61,003 nucleotides of DNA from Bacillota bacterium. Lineage in GTDB: Bacteria > Bacillota > Clostridia > Christensenellales > Pumilibacteraceae. The position numbers and the translations under genes are program-made. Position 1 is the first letter of the stretch, and the number at the start of each line of letters is the position of its first letter. Below, in pieces: positions 8,155-18,205 of the stretch. The stretch covers positions 1 through 61,003 of the forward strand of contig WRAP01000009.1 of NCBI GenBank assembly GCA_009780135.1. Reading direction: 5' to 3'. The notes below the pieces were generated by a model. The model made no database searches, had not been told where the DNA came from, and was given only the letters and a program-made list of their open reading frames with translations.

Positions 8155-8637
8155 ATGTTAACCAAAAAGAAAAAAATCATCGTGCTATGTGGTATGGTAG
8201 CACTACTAGTTGTAACTGGTGTACTTAACATCGTGCTTAACAATAATGTTGGCAGAGACGACGAAGTCGGTGCATATGTGCATCAAACGCTTTTTCAGCG
8301 TCAGCGTCAGGAACGCATAGCAAATAGAAATCAGCAAATGCTTTTCTACGATGCTATAATTAACAATGAAGCGTCTAGCCAAGCAGCTATCGAAGCGGCC
8401 GAAGAGGGCAGGATGCAGTTACTTGCCACTATGGAAAAAGAGCGGATTTTAGAAGGTCTTATCCAAGCAGTAGGCTTTAATGACTCGTTTGTTACGCTTA
8501 ATGCTCAAAACCAAAATATAAATGTTGTGGTGCGGTCGGAAAGTTTAACCGAAGATGAGGCTAACCGCATTTTAGCTATCATTGTAGATGAGACTGGTAG
8601 AAGTGCCCAACATGTAATTATTATACCGGTTGGGTAA
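8155..8637 (+). CDS. spoIIIAH: Stage III sporulation protein AH
   Basis: A 160-residue protein with an N-terminal membrane anchor (about 7-27) followed by a charged helical segment and a ring-building domain. This is the SpoIIIAH layout, but shorter than B. subtilis SpoIIIAH (about 218). In the family it binds SpoIIQ across the intermembrane space. An AAGGAG motif precedes the ATG, one of the few strong ribosome binding sites in this operon. A terminator follows, closing the spoIIIA unit. Confidence 0.9.
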   Translation: MLTKKKKIIVLCGMVALLVVTGVLNIVLNNNVGRDDEVGAYVHQTLFQRQRQERIANRNQQMLFYDAIINNEASSQAAIEAAEEGRMQLLATMEKERILEGLIQAVGFNDSFVTLNAQNQNINVVVRSESLTEDEANRILAIIVDETGRSAQHVIIIPVG

Positions 8638-8664
8638 AATTTCTTTGCAAAATAATTCAAACAA

Positions 8665-8704
8665 AAAAACCGTTAAAGTTATTGAAAACTTTAGCGGTTT
8701 TTTT
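8665..8704 (+). terminator. Intrinsic terminator after spoIIIAH
   Basis: The stem AAACCGTTAAAGTT pairs with AACTTTAGCGGTTT (one G-U pair) and is followed by a run of seven T. It ends the spoIIIA operon. Confidence 0.92.
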
Positions 8705-8767
8705 GTTGACTACAGAAAGAAAAGCAACTAAAATATTAAAAGTTACCAAAGGAGTAAATAAATATTT

Positions 8768-8938
8768 ATGAAACATATTAAAATTGTAGCGAAAAATCGC
8801 ATTAAAAGAGATAAACTAACTGGCTGTGGCGAATGTGCAGCGGCATGCCAATCGGCTTGTAAAACAAGTTGTACTGTAGGTAATGTAGAGTGCGAAAGAA
8901 TAACGCATAGCTTAGAGCGTAAAACGAAAGAGGGATAA
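8768..8938 (+). CDS. scfA: SCIFF six-cysteine ranthipeptide precursor
   Basis: A 56-residue peptide with six cysteines (20, 23, 27, 31, 35, 42) in a 23-residue span, the defining feature of the SCIFF family that is near-universal in Clostridia. It opens MKHIKIVAKNRIKRD, a typical leader. A strong AAAGGAG site lies 12 bp before the ATG. The maturase gene scfB follows. In the family the maturase installs Cys thioether crosslinks (ranthipeptide class). The biological role of the product is not settled; quorum-type signalling has been proposed in some species. Confidence 0.95.
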   Translation: MKHIKIVAKNRIKRDKLTGCGECAAACQSACKTSCTVGNVECERITHSLERKTKEG

Positions 8939-8949
8939 AATACAATATT

Positions 8950-9049
8950 TAGTTCATAGAGCATAGTGTTTAATGAAATACTTATTTGGATGAGACATAA
9001 AATTATCTAAATAAAAACAATAACTAAGCACTGTGTCCTTCGAACTAAG
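8950..9049. repeat. Heptamer-arm inverted repeat element G
   Basis: The left arm is AGTTCATAGAGCATAGTG and the right arm AACTAAGCACTGTG...CGAACTAAG. The stretch AACAATAACTAAGCACT before the right arm closely matches the sequence before the right arm of element D, showing common origin. It lies between scfA and scfB. Confidence 0.85.
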
Positions 9050-9060
9050 ATTAAAGAAAA

Positions 9061-10425
9061 ATGATTCACACTTTCACTTGTCTTAATCGCCACTTCTGTG
9101 TAGATACTTTTACGGGTTCGGTTTTTGAGCTTAATGAATTAAGTAAGCTGATGATAGAAGCATATAAAAATTCCTCTTTTATTGATATAAATAGAGAGGA
9201 ATTTTTTAGCTATAGTAAAAAAGAATTAGATGAAGCGTTAATAGAGGTAGAAAGTCTTATTAGAGAAGGGATTTTATTTAGCAAGGAGCCTTTTATTAAA
9301 ACTCCTGAGTTTAACGGCGATATAAAATCTATGTGCTTGCATATCAGCCATGCTTGCAACCTCTCTTGTGGATATTGTTTTGCTGAAGGTGGAGATTACG
9401 GTACAGCTAAAAAATCAGAAAATACCTCATTACTTCATATGAGCATATCTACAGCTAAAAAAGCGATTGATTTTTTAGTGAAGTTTAGCGGTAAAATTAA
9501 AAATCTTGAGGTTGATTTCTTTGGTGGAGAACCGCTTCTAAATTTAGATGTGGTTAAAGAAGCTGTATCATACGCTAGGGGTTTAGAAAAAACTAACAAT
9601 AAAAACTTTAGATTTACTTTTACAACAAACGCTTTAGCATTAGATGAAAAAGCAATCGAGTTTTTGAATGCCGAGATGGAGCATGTTATTTTAAGTATAG
9701 ATGGTAGAAAAGATGTACATAATTCTATACGCAAAACAAAAGCAGGTAGTGATAGCTATGATTTGGTTTTGAAAAATTCTAAGAAGTTTGCTTTGGCTCG
9801 AGGACAAAAAAGCTATTTTGTACGAGGCACTTTTACAGTAGATAATCTAGATTTTACTAACGATGTGCTAGCACTTAAAACAGAGGGCTTTGATAGAATA
9901 TCTTTAGAGCCCGTCGTTTTAGATGAAGCACATTCGCTAGCTATCAAAAAAGAGCATCTTCCGCAAATTTTTGATGAGTATGAAAGGTTAGCGGGTGAGT
10001 ATTTGGCACATAGGGCAAAGGGAGATTGGTTTACATTTTTCCACTTTAATTTAAATTTATATGATGGACCGTGCGAGCAAAGGTTACTTAGGGCATGTGG
10101 TGCGGGATGTAGCTATGTAGCTATTGCACCAAATGGCGATATGTATCCGTGTCATCAGTTTGTGGGGCTAGATGGCTTTAAGATTGGAAATGTGGATATA
10201 GGTAGCTATAGTAGGACAATTCCGATAAGATTTGGCGATAAAAATCATATTTTAGAAAAGCCGTTATGTAAAAGTTGTTGGGCAAGGTACTATTGCGGTG
10301 GCGGTTGTGTGGCTGCTAGTATTAAATACAATAACAAGATTGCTGTTCCGCACGAATTATCGTGCGAAATGCAAAAAAAACGAATAGAATGTGCATTGGC
10401 GATTTGGGCAATAGAAAATCAATGA
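9061..10425 (+). CDS. scfB: SCIFF radical SAM maturase
   Basis: A 454-residue radical SAM enzyme with the CX3CX2C cluster at Cys99, Cys103 and Cys106, and a C-terminal SPASM domain with Cys-rich motifs (CGAGCSY near 345, CKSCWARYYCGGGC near 415-428). The N-terminal 80 residues resemble the peptide-recognition part of thioether-forming maturases. Adjacency to scfA fixes the substrate as SCIFF. It should form Cys to alpha-carbon or beta-carbon thioether bonds using SAM and auxiliary Fe-S clusters. No Shine-Dalgarno site is visible; the ATG follows A-rich sequence. Confidence 0.95.
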   Translation: MIHTFTCLNRHFCVDTFTGSVFELNELSKLMIEAYKNSSFIDINREEFFSYSKKELDEALIEVESLIREGILFSKEPFIKTPEFNGDIKSMCLHISHACNLSCGYCFAEGGDYGTAKKSENTSLLHMSISTAKKAIDFLVKFSGKIKNLEVDFFGGEPLLNLDVVKEAVSYARGLEKTNNKNFRFTFTTNALALDEKAIEFLNAEMEHVILSIDGRKDVHNSIRKTKAGSDSYDLVLKNSKKFALARGQKSYFVRGTFTVDNLDFTNDVLALKTEGFDRISLEPVVLDEAHSLAIKKEHLPQIFDEYERLAGEYLAHRAKGDWFTFFHFNLNLYDGPCEQRLLRACGAGCSYVAIAPNGDMYPCHQFVGLDGFKIGNVDIGSYSRTIPIRFGDKNHILEKPLCKSCWARYYCGGGCVAASIKYNNKIAVPHELSCEMQKKRIECALAIWAIENQ

Positions 10426-10530
10426 GAAATTATAAATTAGGACTAATTTATATTTATTAAAAAGTATTTTAATACAAATTAAATACATCAATAACTTCTT
10501 AGTTGTCTTATTTATCATTTCTAAATTGAA
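10421..10530. repeat. Degraded heptamer-arm element H
   Basis: The left part (AATGAGAAATTATAAATTAG) and right part (TTATCATTTCTAAATTG) form imperfect inverted arms about 90 bp apart, overlapping the scfB stop. It is a weaker copy of the family. Confidence 0.6.
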
Positions 10531-10554
10531 ATAAAAATTTATTTTAAAAAACCG

Positions 10555-10584
10555 TTGACTTTGCTTTTGCCATTGTTATATAAT
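10555..10584 (+). promoter_or_regulatory. Sigma-A-type promoter for secDF
   Basis: TTGACT and a perfect TATAAT are separated by 18 bp. The predicted transcript has a leader of roughly 75-80 bases before secD. Confidence 0.8.
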
Positions 10585-10667
10585 ATTCGTTGTGTGTGGC
10601 AAAATGGGCTTCACTTTATAGCCGATAGCTACTGTTAGATACTTTTAGGAAAAAGATATAGAAAAAA

Positions 10668-12074
10668 ATGAGAAAAAAACCGTCGATAATTAAATTTTCG
10701 CTTGTAGGAGTCTTTCTAGTATTGGGTCTTATTTTATCGTTTGTGCCAATTAGGTTTGGTACTACTGATTTTGTTGGATTTGCTAATAATATAAGTTTAG
10801 GACTAGATCTATCAGGCGGAGTATACGCTGTGTATGAAGCAGTAATACCAGAAGAAGATGATGAGTTTGAATTGAGTGCAGCAATAGCTGCTACTCGTAC
10901 AAGACTTGCTCAGATGCTGATGGCTCAAGGCTTTAGTGATGCAACAGTTGTATTGGAAGGTGTAAATCGCATCAGGGTAGAAGTGCCAGATGTAGACCAA
11001 CCTGGTGAATTATTTAGAATAATAGGTATGCCCGCAGAGCTACAGTTTAGAAGTCCTACAGGCAATGTTATACTAACAGGTAGAGAAGTTACCAGTGCTA
11101 GAGCCGGTTTTGATACAGGTTCGCAAGGTTATGCGGTGTTTTTATCGCTAAATAGCGTAGGTTCGGCTGCTTTTTCTGCTGCTACAGGGCAATATATAAA
11201 TCAAACTATTACCATAGTTACTATTGTAGATGGCAACGAGCAAATTGTTTCTGCTCCTACAGTTCAAAGCCAAATCACAGGCGGAAGTGCTGTAATTACA
11301 GGTATGGGCAGTATGCAAAATGCTCAACAACTTGCCGACCAGATTATAGCCGGTCAGTTTGAAGTGCGACTTAGAATGCTAGAAAGTGCTTCGGTTTCTG
11401 CAACACTGGGTGAAAACGCATTGCGTTTTGGTCTTTTTGCAGGCATTATAGGAATATTTCTTATAATGGCATTTATGATATTCTTCTATCGTTGGTTAGG
11501 TGTATTATCAGCTGGTAGCTTAATTGGGTATACTGTATTGATGTTATTCTTTTTAGCTGCACTTCCTTGGGTTCAGCTAACGCTACCAGGTATTGCGGGA
11601 ATTCTCCTCTCTATTGGTATGAGTATCGACGGTAATATCGTTATGTTTGAGCGTATGAAAGACGAATATCGAAATGGTAAGAGTATTAAAAGTAGTTGCC
11701 ACGCAGGTCTTAAAAAAGGTTTCTGGCCAGTATTTGATATGGAGATTACAACTGTTATGGCGGCAGTAGTATTATTGATTTTTGGTACAGGTCCAATCCA
11801 ATCGTTTGCTATTACACTTTTAGTGGGTGTAGCACTTGCGATGTTCTTTAATTTAGTAGTAATGAGATTCTTTGTAAAATGGTTTTTGCCGTTAAATCAC
11901 ACTAATCCAAGATTATTTAACTTTAAGCGTGGAGCTAGATATATGGACTTAGAAGCAAGCGAAACTGACATTGCGGTTGCAGCTAAAGATGCTGAGTTAG
12001 AAAAAATTAGAGCAGAAGAGCGTGAAGCTAAAAAGCAGGCTAGAGAAAATAAAAAAGCAAAGGGGGCAGTGTAG
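10668..12074 (+). CDS. secD: Protein translocase subunit SecD
   Basis: A 468-residue protein with an N-terminal helix, an extracytoplasmic domain beginning with the conserved LGLDLSGGVYAVYE motif (about 44-57), and about five C-terminal membrane helices of the RND fold (GMSIDGNIVMFERMKDE). SecD and SecF pull translocating proteins through SecYEG using the proton gradient. The C-terminal 40 residues are a charged Lys/Glu/Ala tail. secF starts 3 bp after the stop. The scf-secDF neighbourhood is common in Clostridia. Confidence 0.96.
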   Translation: MRKKPSIIKFSLVGVFLVLGLILSFVPIRFGTTDFVGFANNISLGLDLSGGVYAVYEAVIPEEDDEFELSAAIAATRTRLAQMLMAQGFSDATVVLEGVNRIRVEVPDVDQPGELFRIIGMPAELQFRSPTGNVILTGREVTSARAGFDTGSQGYAVFLSLNSVGSAAFSAATGQYINQTITIVTIVDGNEQIVSAPTVQSQITGGSAVITGMGSMQNAQQLADQIIAGQFEVRLRMLESASVSATLGENALRFGLFAGIIGIFLIMAFMIFFYRWLGVLSAGSLIGYTVLMLFFLAALPWVQLTLPGIAGILLSIGMSIDGNIVMFERMKDEYRNGKSIKSSCHAGLKKGFWPVFDMEITTVMAAVVLLIFGTGPIQSFAITLLVGVALAMFFNLVVMRFFVKWFLPLNHTNPRLFNFKRGARYMDLEASETDIAVAAKDAELEKIRAEEREAKKQARENKKAKGAV

Positions 12075-12077
12075 AGA

Positions 12078-13442
12078 ATGAAAAACTTTAAAAATGCAAT
12101 TGTAAACAGAGAAGTAGATGTAGTTAAAAGACGCAAATTATGGTATATAATACCAGGTATTATAATAGCCATTGCTCTTATTATGTTACCTATTCATAAT
12201 GTATGGCAAGGCTCTCCGCTTAATATCGCTCTTGACTTTGTGGGTGGCTATGCTATGACGGTTAGATTAGGCGATAGGCTTACAGAAGATACAGTAGAAT
12301 ACTATCAAGACAGAATTATTGCTATAGGTCAAGATTTAAGACCAGAAGCAACAGAAGCAAATCCTAATCCAGAGCCTTTTGGAATAACTATATTACGCAG
12401 AGAAATGATGCTTCAAGGCGAGCGGGAGGATGCTTCAATCTATTTTAGATTTAGAGCCCTTAGAAGCCCGGACTATAGAAGCAATGAGGATTTTATGGAG
12501 TATGTTGTAGCACGCTTTGTAGACGAGTTAGCTGTATTATTTGCCTTTACTCCTAGTGTTACCGCTAGCGGAAATAGGTTTACAGCTACTTATCATAACG
12601 AAAATATAAACCATCTTCTAAATGATGCTAACACAGCTTTTGGTACTGAGGTATTAAACGAAATTGTAGCAAGGGGAACAAGCCGTAATGTGACTATAAG
12701 TATTGTTTCGATAAGTGTAAATGATGCCAATTTGGCTACAGTTACTATAGATGCTACAGGTACTGGTGTTAATATTGAAAATGTTATGTACGCTCTTACT
12801 CTCTCTGACCCTTATAGCGGGTCAGCAGATCATGCCGGTATGACAAGTCCTACGATTGGTGGGGAGTTGCTTTTAGCTGGTATATTAGCGATTATTTTAG
12901 CGTTTGTGCTAAAGTTAATGTATATTGCTCTAAGATTCGACTTATCAAGCGGAACAGCAGCAGTTACGGGATTACTACATGACCTTATAATGATGTTTAG
13001 CTTTATGCTTATATTCCATATTGAAATTGGTGTAACTTTTATAGCGGCACTTATTACAATTATGGGCTATTCGCTAAACAACTCGTTTATCTTGTTTGAT
13101 AGAGTTAAAGAAAAAACTAAGCCGTACGGCAACAAAGAATTTGATACCAAGATGATAGCTAATCAAGCGGCAGGCGACACTATATTCCGCTCGTTTGCTA
13201 CAACATTAACCGGATTATTCCCGATAGTTGCTATAGCGATAATAGGTTTCTTAGGTGTTCCAAGCATTCAAATTTTTGCTTTCCCAATAATTATTGGTTT
13301 AATCAGCGGAACATATTCAACACTTACAATACTGCCAACAACTTGGGTATCTATGAAAAACAGTTGGTTTAAACGTCAAAAAGCAAAAGGTTATATGCCA
13401 AAAACCGATCAATTACTAGAAGCAGAAGCAACTGTTTCGTAA
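12078..13442 (+). CDS. secF: Protein translocase subunit SecF
   Basis: A 454-residue protein with the SecF signature LNIALDFVGGYAMTVRL (about 48-64), a large extracytoplasmic insertion, and the RND membrane helices with YSLNNSFILFDRVKE. It is longer than the typical SecF (about 300) because the soluble region between helices 1 and 2 is extended. It is co-transcribed with secD. A hairpin terminator follows. Confidence 0.95.
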   Translation: MKNFKNAIVNREVDVVKRRKLWYIIPGIIIAIALIMLPIHNVWQGSPLNIALDFVGGYAMTVRLGDRLTEDTVEYYQDRIIAIGQDLRPEATEANPNPEPFGITILRREMMLQGEREDASIYFRFRALRSPDYRSNEDFMEYVVARFVDELAVLFAFTPSVTASGNRFTATYHNENINHLLNDANTAFGTEVLNEIVARGTSRNVTISIVSISVNDANLATVTIDATGTGVNIENVMYALTLSDPYSGSADHAGMTSPTIGGELLLAGILAIILAFVLKLMYIALRFDLSSGTAAVTGLLHDLIMMFSFMLIFHIEIGVTFIAALITIMGYSLNNSFILFDRVKEKTKPYGNKEFDTKMIANQAAGDTIFRSFATTLTGLFPIVAIAIIGFLGVPSIQIFAFPIIIGLISGTYSTLTILPTTWVSMKNSWFKRQKAKGYMPKTDQLLEAEATVS

Positions 13443-13466
13443 AATAAAGTTTACTTTATAACAAAT

Positions 13467-13504
13467 AAGCCCTTTTCGCGTGTAAATGTGTTGAGGGCTT
13501 TTGT
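13467..13504 (+). terminator. Terminator after secF
   Basis: The stem AAGCCCTT...GAGGGCTT is followed by T-rich sequence. Its tail covers a TTG at 13501, which argues against using that TTG as the recJ start. Confidence 0.7.
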
Positions 13505-13518
13505 TAAAAATAGAGATA

Positions 13519-15885
13519 ATGATTTATAATTTTCACAAAAGAAATACTAAAGCGATAGATAATACTGTTGTTAAAAATATAGCTAATGAGCTAGCCTTAG
13601 AGGAAAAGTTTATTGAGCTTCTATTTTGTAGAGGGTTGGAGAGTAAAAAAGAGATAGAGAGTTTTTTATCGCCTAACGAAAGTCAACTATTTGACCCATT
13701 TTTATTAAAGGGTATGAGTGGTGCGGTAGATAGGATAAAAGAGGCAATAGAAAATAATGAGAAGATTTTGGTTTTTGGAGATTACGATGCCGATGGTGTT
13801 TGCAGTAGTGCAATATTATATAAATATTTTACGGGTAAGGATGTGGATTGTGTTGTACATATTCCTAACCGCCATAATGAGGGATATGGGTTAAAGGAAA
13901 AAGTGTTAGAAAGACTTATTGAGGAGCATAACCCTGACCTTATTATTAGTTGCGATTGCGGCATTACGGCAGTAAAAGAAGTGGAGTTTGTGTTAGATCT
14001 TGGGCTTGATATTATTATTACCGATCATCATGAATGTAGCGAAAATTTGCCCGAGTGTATTTGCATAAATCCTAAGCAAAGTGATTGTAATTACCCTATA
14101 GATTATTTATGCGGAGCGGGTGTTGTTTTTAAGCTAGTAGAAGCATTAGAGGGTAGAGAAGTGGCACTTGAGTACGCTTTTATAACCGCAGTAGCCACAA
14201 TAGCGGATATGGTTCCGCTAATAAGCGAAAATCGGGCAATAGTAGCTTTAGGGCTAAAAGCTAAAAGAGCAAATTCTTTAGGATTGGCATCTTTAGTTAA
14301 AAATCTAGAAATATCGGCACTAACTGCCAATGAAATTGCTTTTAAGGTAGCTCCTAGGATAAATGCTTGTGGTAGAATGGGTGATGCTAGACGGGCATTT
14401 GAGCTTATTGTTAGTGATGATAAAGAGCGAATAGCTGTTTTAATAGAGGAAATAAATAAAGATAACGAGGCCAGAAAGATCGTTAGCGAGAAAATTATAA
14501 TTGAGGCTTTAGAGGACTTAAAAGAGGAGAACTTGGCTGAGAGTAGAGCAATAGTGCTAAGCCATCCTACTTGGGATAAGGGTATTACAGGGATAGTTTC
14601 AGCACAGCTTAGCAATCAATTTAATCGTCCGTGCTTTATTATGGCAGGAGTAGATGATGACAGCATATATAAAGGCACTTGTAGAGGAATTGAGGGCGTT
14701 AGTGTATATGAAGTGCTAACAAAATGTAGCGATTTATTAGTGGAATTTGGGGGGCATGCTCAAGCATCGGGTTTTAGTATTAAAAAAGAGAATATTGGTG
14801 AATTTAAGCGTAGAGTACAAGATGTTTTAAGTGAAGTTGATATTAAATTGTTTTTACCAAGCATTGGCTATGATTTAGAATTGCTTGAGAGCGATTGCAC
14901 ACTTAGTTTAGCTAAAAATTTACTTCTTTTAGAACCAACAGGGGTAAGTAATATAAGACCTAATTTTTTAGTATTAGCTAGTGTTGCTAATGTAAACTGT
15001 TTAGGCAGTAATTATAGACATATTCAAATCAAAACTGCTAACGGGCTTTCAATTATGGCATTTAATGGCTTGGGGCAACTGCAGTTTTTAACAACTGAGG
15101 AGCCCAAAAATCTAATTTGTGAATTGTCGGTAAATGTTTATCACTCTAGAGAATCAGTTCGTCTTATATTAAAGGCTTCGCAAAGAAATAATCTTTATAT
15201 AAGTGATGAATTAGCTAAAGCGAATTTTATAAAAAATATTTCCATAAAAAATAGCGAATTTAAACCTGAATTTGAATTCTTTGACAGTATCGACTTAGCA
15301 GATTTAGTTGGCGATAACATATACGGCACTCTTATTGTAGTAGGCACTAAGATAAGCTATGAGAATGCCAAGAAAATATTATATGGCAAAAATTTACTTA
15401 TTGAGAATATGACCGCATCCATAAAAAATAATTATAGTAGAATTATGCTTTCACCCCACTTTGATAAATCACTAGAACTAGCTTACTTTAATAAAATCGT
15501 TTTTGTAGATACTCCGCCTAATCATTTAGCACTTATCTCGCAGTTAAATAAACGCACAAAGGCTACAATATTCATTCCCAAGGTTGATAATTCTAAAGAT
15601 TTTTTTGTTGATTTAGATATATCTAGAGAGAATTTATTGCGATGCTACAGTATACTGAATAAAAGTGAGGGCTTAGTTGCACCAACAGCAATAATGCTGT
15701 ATCAGACACTAAAATCTGTTAACCCCACACTAGATCCAAGAGTTTTTATGCTGGCATTATCAGTCTTTTACGAATTAGGTCTTATAAAAATTGTGACCGA
15801 GCCGTTTAGTTTTAGCTTAGTAAAAGGTGTAAAACGAGAATTAGATGATAGCGAAGTATATAAAAAGTTGAAGGAGATAATATAA
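13519..15885 (+). CDS. recJ: Single-stranded-DNA exonuclease RecJ
   Basis: A 788-residue protein from the ATG at 13519. The DHH phosphoesterase motifs are present: FGDYDADG (about 87-94), CDCG, and DHHE (about 166-169). A DHHA1 region with GGHAQASGFSI follows near residue 415. The C-terminal extension of about 330 residues is usual for Firmicutes RecJ. It degrades single-stranded DNA 5' to 3' in recombination and base-excision repair. An upstream TTG (13501) lies in the terminator tail and is less likely as the start. No clear ribosome binding site is present. Confidence 0.94.
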   Translation: MIYNFHKRNTKAIDNTVVKNIANELALEEKFIELLFCRGLESKKEIESFLSPNESQLFDPFLLKGMSGAVDRIKEAIENNEKILVFGDYDADGVCSSAILYKYFTGKDVDCVVHIPNRHNEGYGLKEKVLERLIEEHNPDLIISCDCGITAVKEVEFVLDLGLDIIITDHHECSENLPECICINPKQSDCNYPIDYLCGAGVVFKLVEALEGREVALEYAFITAVATIADMVPLISENRAIVALGLKAKRANSLGLASLVKNLEISALTANEIAFKVAPRINACGRMGDARRAFELIVSDDKERIAVLIEEINKDNEARKIVSEKIIIEALEDLKEENLAESRAIVLSHPTWDKGITGIVSAQLSNQFNRPCFIMAGVDDDSIYKGTCRGIEGVSVYEVLTKCSDLLVEFGGHAQASGFSIKKENIGEFKRRVQDVLSEVDIKLFLPSIGYDLELLESDCTLSLAKNLLLLEPTGVSNIRPNFLVLASVANVNCLGSNYRHIQIKTANGLSIMAFNGLGQLQFLTTEEPKNLICELSVNVYHSRESVRLILKASQRNNLYISDELAKANFIKNISIKNSEFKPEFEFFDSIDLADLVGDNIYGTLIVVGTKISYENAKKILYGKNLLIENMTASIKNNYSRIMLSPHFDKSLELAYFNKIVFVDTPPNHLALISQLNKRTKATIFIPKVDNSKDFFVDLDISRENLLRCYSILNKSEGLVAPTAIMLYQTLKSVNPTLDPRVFMLALSVFYELGLIKIVTEPFSFSLVKGVKRELDDSEVYKKLKEII

Positions 15886-15943
15886 ATTTATTATTTAGTT
15901 ATAATGTGTGTAGAATGAACATTTGTTCATAAATAGAAAAACA

Positions 15944-18094
15944 ATGACCCAACTAACAGCCTTAGAATTTAATATAGAGATAGAAAAGATCTACTCTAAG
16001 AGCGAGTTAACAGTGCTAAAAAAAGCACTAGATTTTGCTACGCTAAAGCACGAGGGGCAAAAACGAAAAAGCGGAGAGCCATACATTTCTCACCCGATAA
16101 ATGTTGCGGGTATTTTGGCTAAGCTAAATATTCATTACACTGCTGTTGCTGCGGCACTACTTCACGATGTATTAGAAGATTGTGCTGTTACTGAAAAGGA
16201 ATTATCAGACGAATTTGGCGAACATATTGTAGAATTAGTTAAAGGCGTCACAAAATTAGGTGACTTTAAGTTTGGTTCAGAAAAAGAAGAGCAAGCCGAA
16301 AACTTTAGAATGATGTTTTTTGCTATGAGTAAAAATCATCATGTGCTTGTTATAAAATTGGCCGACCGCCTTCATAATATGCGTACAATCGAGTTTTTAA
16401 AGCCTGAAAAGCAAAAAGCTATGGCATTAGAAACCAGAGAAATTTATGCTCCGCTGGCAAGCCGTTTAGGTCTTAGTTATATTAAATGCGAGCTAGAGGA
16501 TAGATGTTTTGAGGTTTTAGAGTCCGAAGACTATAAAGAATTGCTTATTCATGTAGATGAAAGACGCAAAAAAATTGATGCTGTATTAAAAAAAATTCAA
16601 AGCAAACTTAAAGAAATCTTAATTTCTCATAAGGTAGAAGGCAAGGTTACAGGTCGTCCAAAGCATCTATATAGTATTTATCGCAAGATGTTTAAAAAGG
16701 ATGACCCAAAGACTATCGAACAAATCTTTGACCTTACTGCCGTTAGAGTTATTGTTAAATCCGTTGCTGATTGCTATACAGTTCTTGGTGCTCTACACGA
16801 TGTGTGGCTGCCGATGAAGGACAGAATTAAAGACTATATTGCCGTTAAAAAAAGCAATAATTATCAATCGCTTCATACAACCGTTATGACTGAGTTTGGT
16901 ATGCCTTGCGAAATCCAAATTCGCACATCCGATATGCACAAGATAGCCGAGTTTGGTATTGCAGCACACTGGATGTATAAAGAAAAACGGACCGAGGCAA
17001 CCGAATTAGATAAAAGTTTAGCATGGCTTAGATATGTTACAGATGTAGAAAATACTGACAGTACCTCTAGCGTAGAGTTTTTAGAGGCTCTAAAATTTGA
17101 TTTTTCGCACAAGGAAATTTTTGTTTTTACTCCGCAAAGTAAAATTATAGCTCTTCCCGAGGGTGCTACCCCTGTCGATTTTGCTTATCGAGTGCATAGT
17201 GCGGTAGGCGATAGTTGTGTGGGAGCTATGGTAAACGAGAAAATAGCAACGCTGGATACGGTATTAAAAAGTGGTGATTATGTAAAAATTATAACGGCCA
17301 AAAATTCTAAAGGACCTAGCCGAGACTGGTTAAGGTTTGTAAAAACTACTCAAGCGATAACAAAAATTAAAGCTCACTTCAAAAAAATGGCTAAAACGGA
17401 AACCATAGAAATGGGTAGAAGTATGCTAGAAGAAGAAGCTAAAAGGCGAGGTTATCAGATTTCTACTCTATGGCAACAAAAATGGCTAGATGATATTATG
17501 CGTAGATATATGCTTCATAGTGTAGAAGATTTGTATGCTGCTATTGGTTATGGCGGAGTAACTGTTGGGCAGATTATTCCAAAGCTAATAGATCTATATA
17601 AAAAACATGAGAAAAAACAGCAAAGCATTCAAAATTTTTCCGGTAAAGCGATTGAAACTTGTCGAAGCATTATTGTTAGCGGTATGGAGGATTTACTTGT
17701 GCGTTTAGCACAATGTTGTACACCTGTGCCGGGTGACGATATTATTGGTTTTGTGTCTATGGGGAGGGGGATTGCTGTGCATAGGACAACTTGCTCTAAT
17801 CTAAAAAGTATTCCAAAAGAAAGGCTTATAAAAACCGAATGGGCTTCTGCTAACGATGACCCGTTTGTAGTGCAACTAAGAATAGAAAGTCGAAATACTG
17901 AAGGGTTATTGCTAAAAATTACAACACTAATTTCTACTATGAATTTATATATCCATAGTCTAAATGCCCGTTCCGATAAACCTGGTCACGGTATAATCGA
18001 CATAGGCATAAAAGTAAAAGAAACCTCTCAAGTTGAAATGCTTATAAGAAAAATTCAAGGCATACCTGAAGTGGAGAAAGTATTTAGAAGTTAG
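15944..18094 (+). CDS. rel: Bifunctional (p)ppGpp synthetase/hydrolase Rel
   Basis: About 716 residues in the RelA/SpoT layout: an HD hydrolase domain (LLHDVLEDC and LADRLHNMRT, both needed for hydrolysis, so both activities are expected), a synthetase domain with DLTAVRVIV and the IKDYIAVKKSNNYQSLHT loop, a TGS domain (EIFVFTPQSKIIALPEGATPVDFAY), and a C-terminal ACT domain. It sets the stringent-response alarmone level. The frame is open to a TTG at 15923; the ATG at 15944 is preferred. A 16-bp palindrome (ATGAACATTTGTTCAT, 15914-15929) lies just upstream and may be an operator. Confidence 0.94.
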   Translation: MTQLTALEFNIEIEKIYSKSELTVLKKALDFATLKHEGQKRKSGEPYISHPINVAGILAKLNIHYTAVAAALLHDVLEDCAVTEKELSDEFGEHIVELVKGVTKLGDFKFGSEKEEQAENFRMMFFAMSKNHHVLVIKLADRLHNMRTIEFLKPEKQKAMALETREIYAPLASRLGLSYIKCELEDRCFEVLESEDYKELLIHVDERRKKIDAVLKKIQSKLKEILISHKVEGKVTGRPKHLYSIYRKMFKKDDPKTIEQIFDLTAVRVIVKSVADCYTVLGALHDVWLPMKDRIKDYIAVKKSNNYQSLHTTVMTEFGMPCEIQIRTSDMHKIAEFGIAAHWMYKEKRTEATELDKSLAWLRYVTDVENTDSTSSVEFLEALKFDFSHKEIFVFTPQSKIIALPEGATPVDFAYRVHSAVGDSCVGAMVNEKIATLDTVLKSGDYVKIITAKNSKGPSRDWLRFVKTTQAITKIKAHFKKMAKTETIEMGRSMLEEEAKRRGYQISTLWQQKWLDDIMRRYMLHSVEDLYAAIGYGGVTVGQIIPKLIDLYKKHEKKQQSIQNFSGKAIETCRSIIVSGMEDLLVRLAQCCTPVPGDDIIGFVSMGRGIAVHRTTCSNLKSIPKERLIKTEWASANDDPFVVQLRIESRNTEGLLLKITTLISTMNLYIHSLNARSDKPGHGIIDIGIKVKETSQVEMLIRKIQGIPEVEKVFRS

Positions 18095-18205
18095 GGTTTT
18101 AAATTACAAATTACAATATGCGAATTGCAAAATATGAAGTCTTATTCGATAAAATTAAAACAATGAACATACCTATATGGGTATAGTACTAAGAGATATA
18201 GCAAT

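Noticed and set aside
8768-10425. A new peptide natural-product cluster
   Set aside because: The six-Cys peptide and maturase are the well-known SCIFF pair of Clostridia, in the usual place near secDF.
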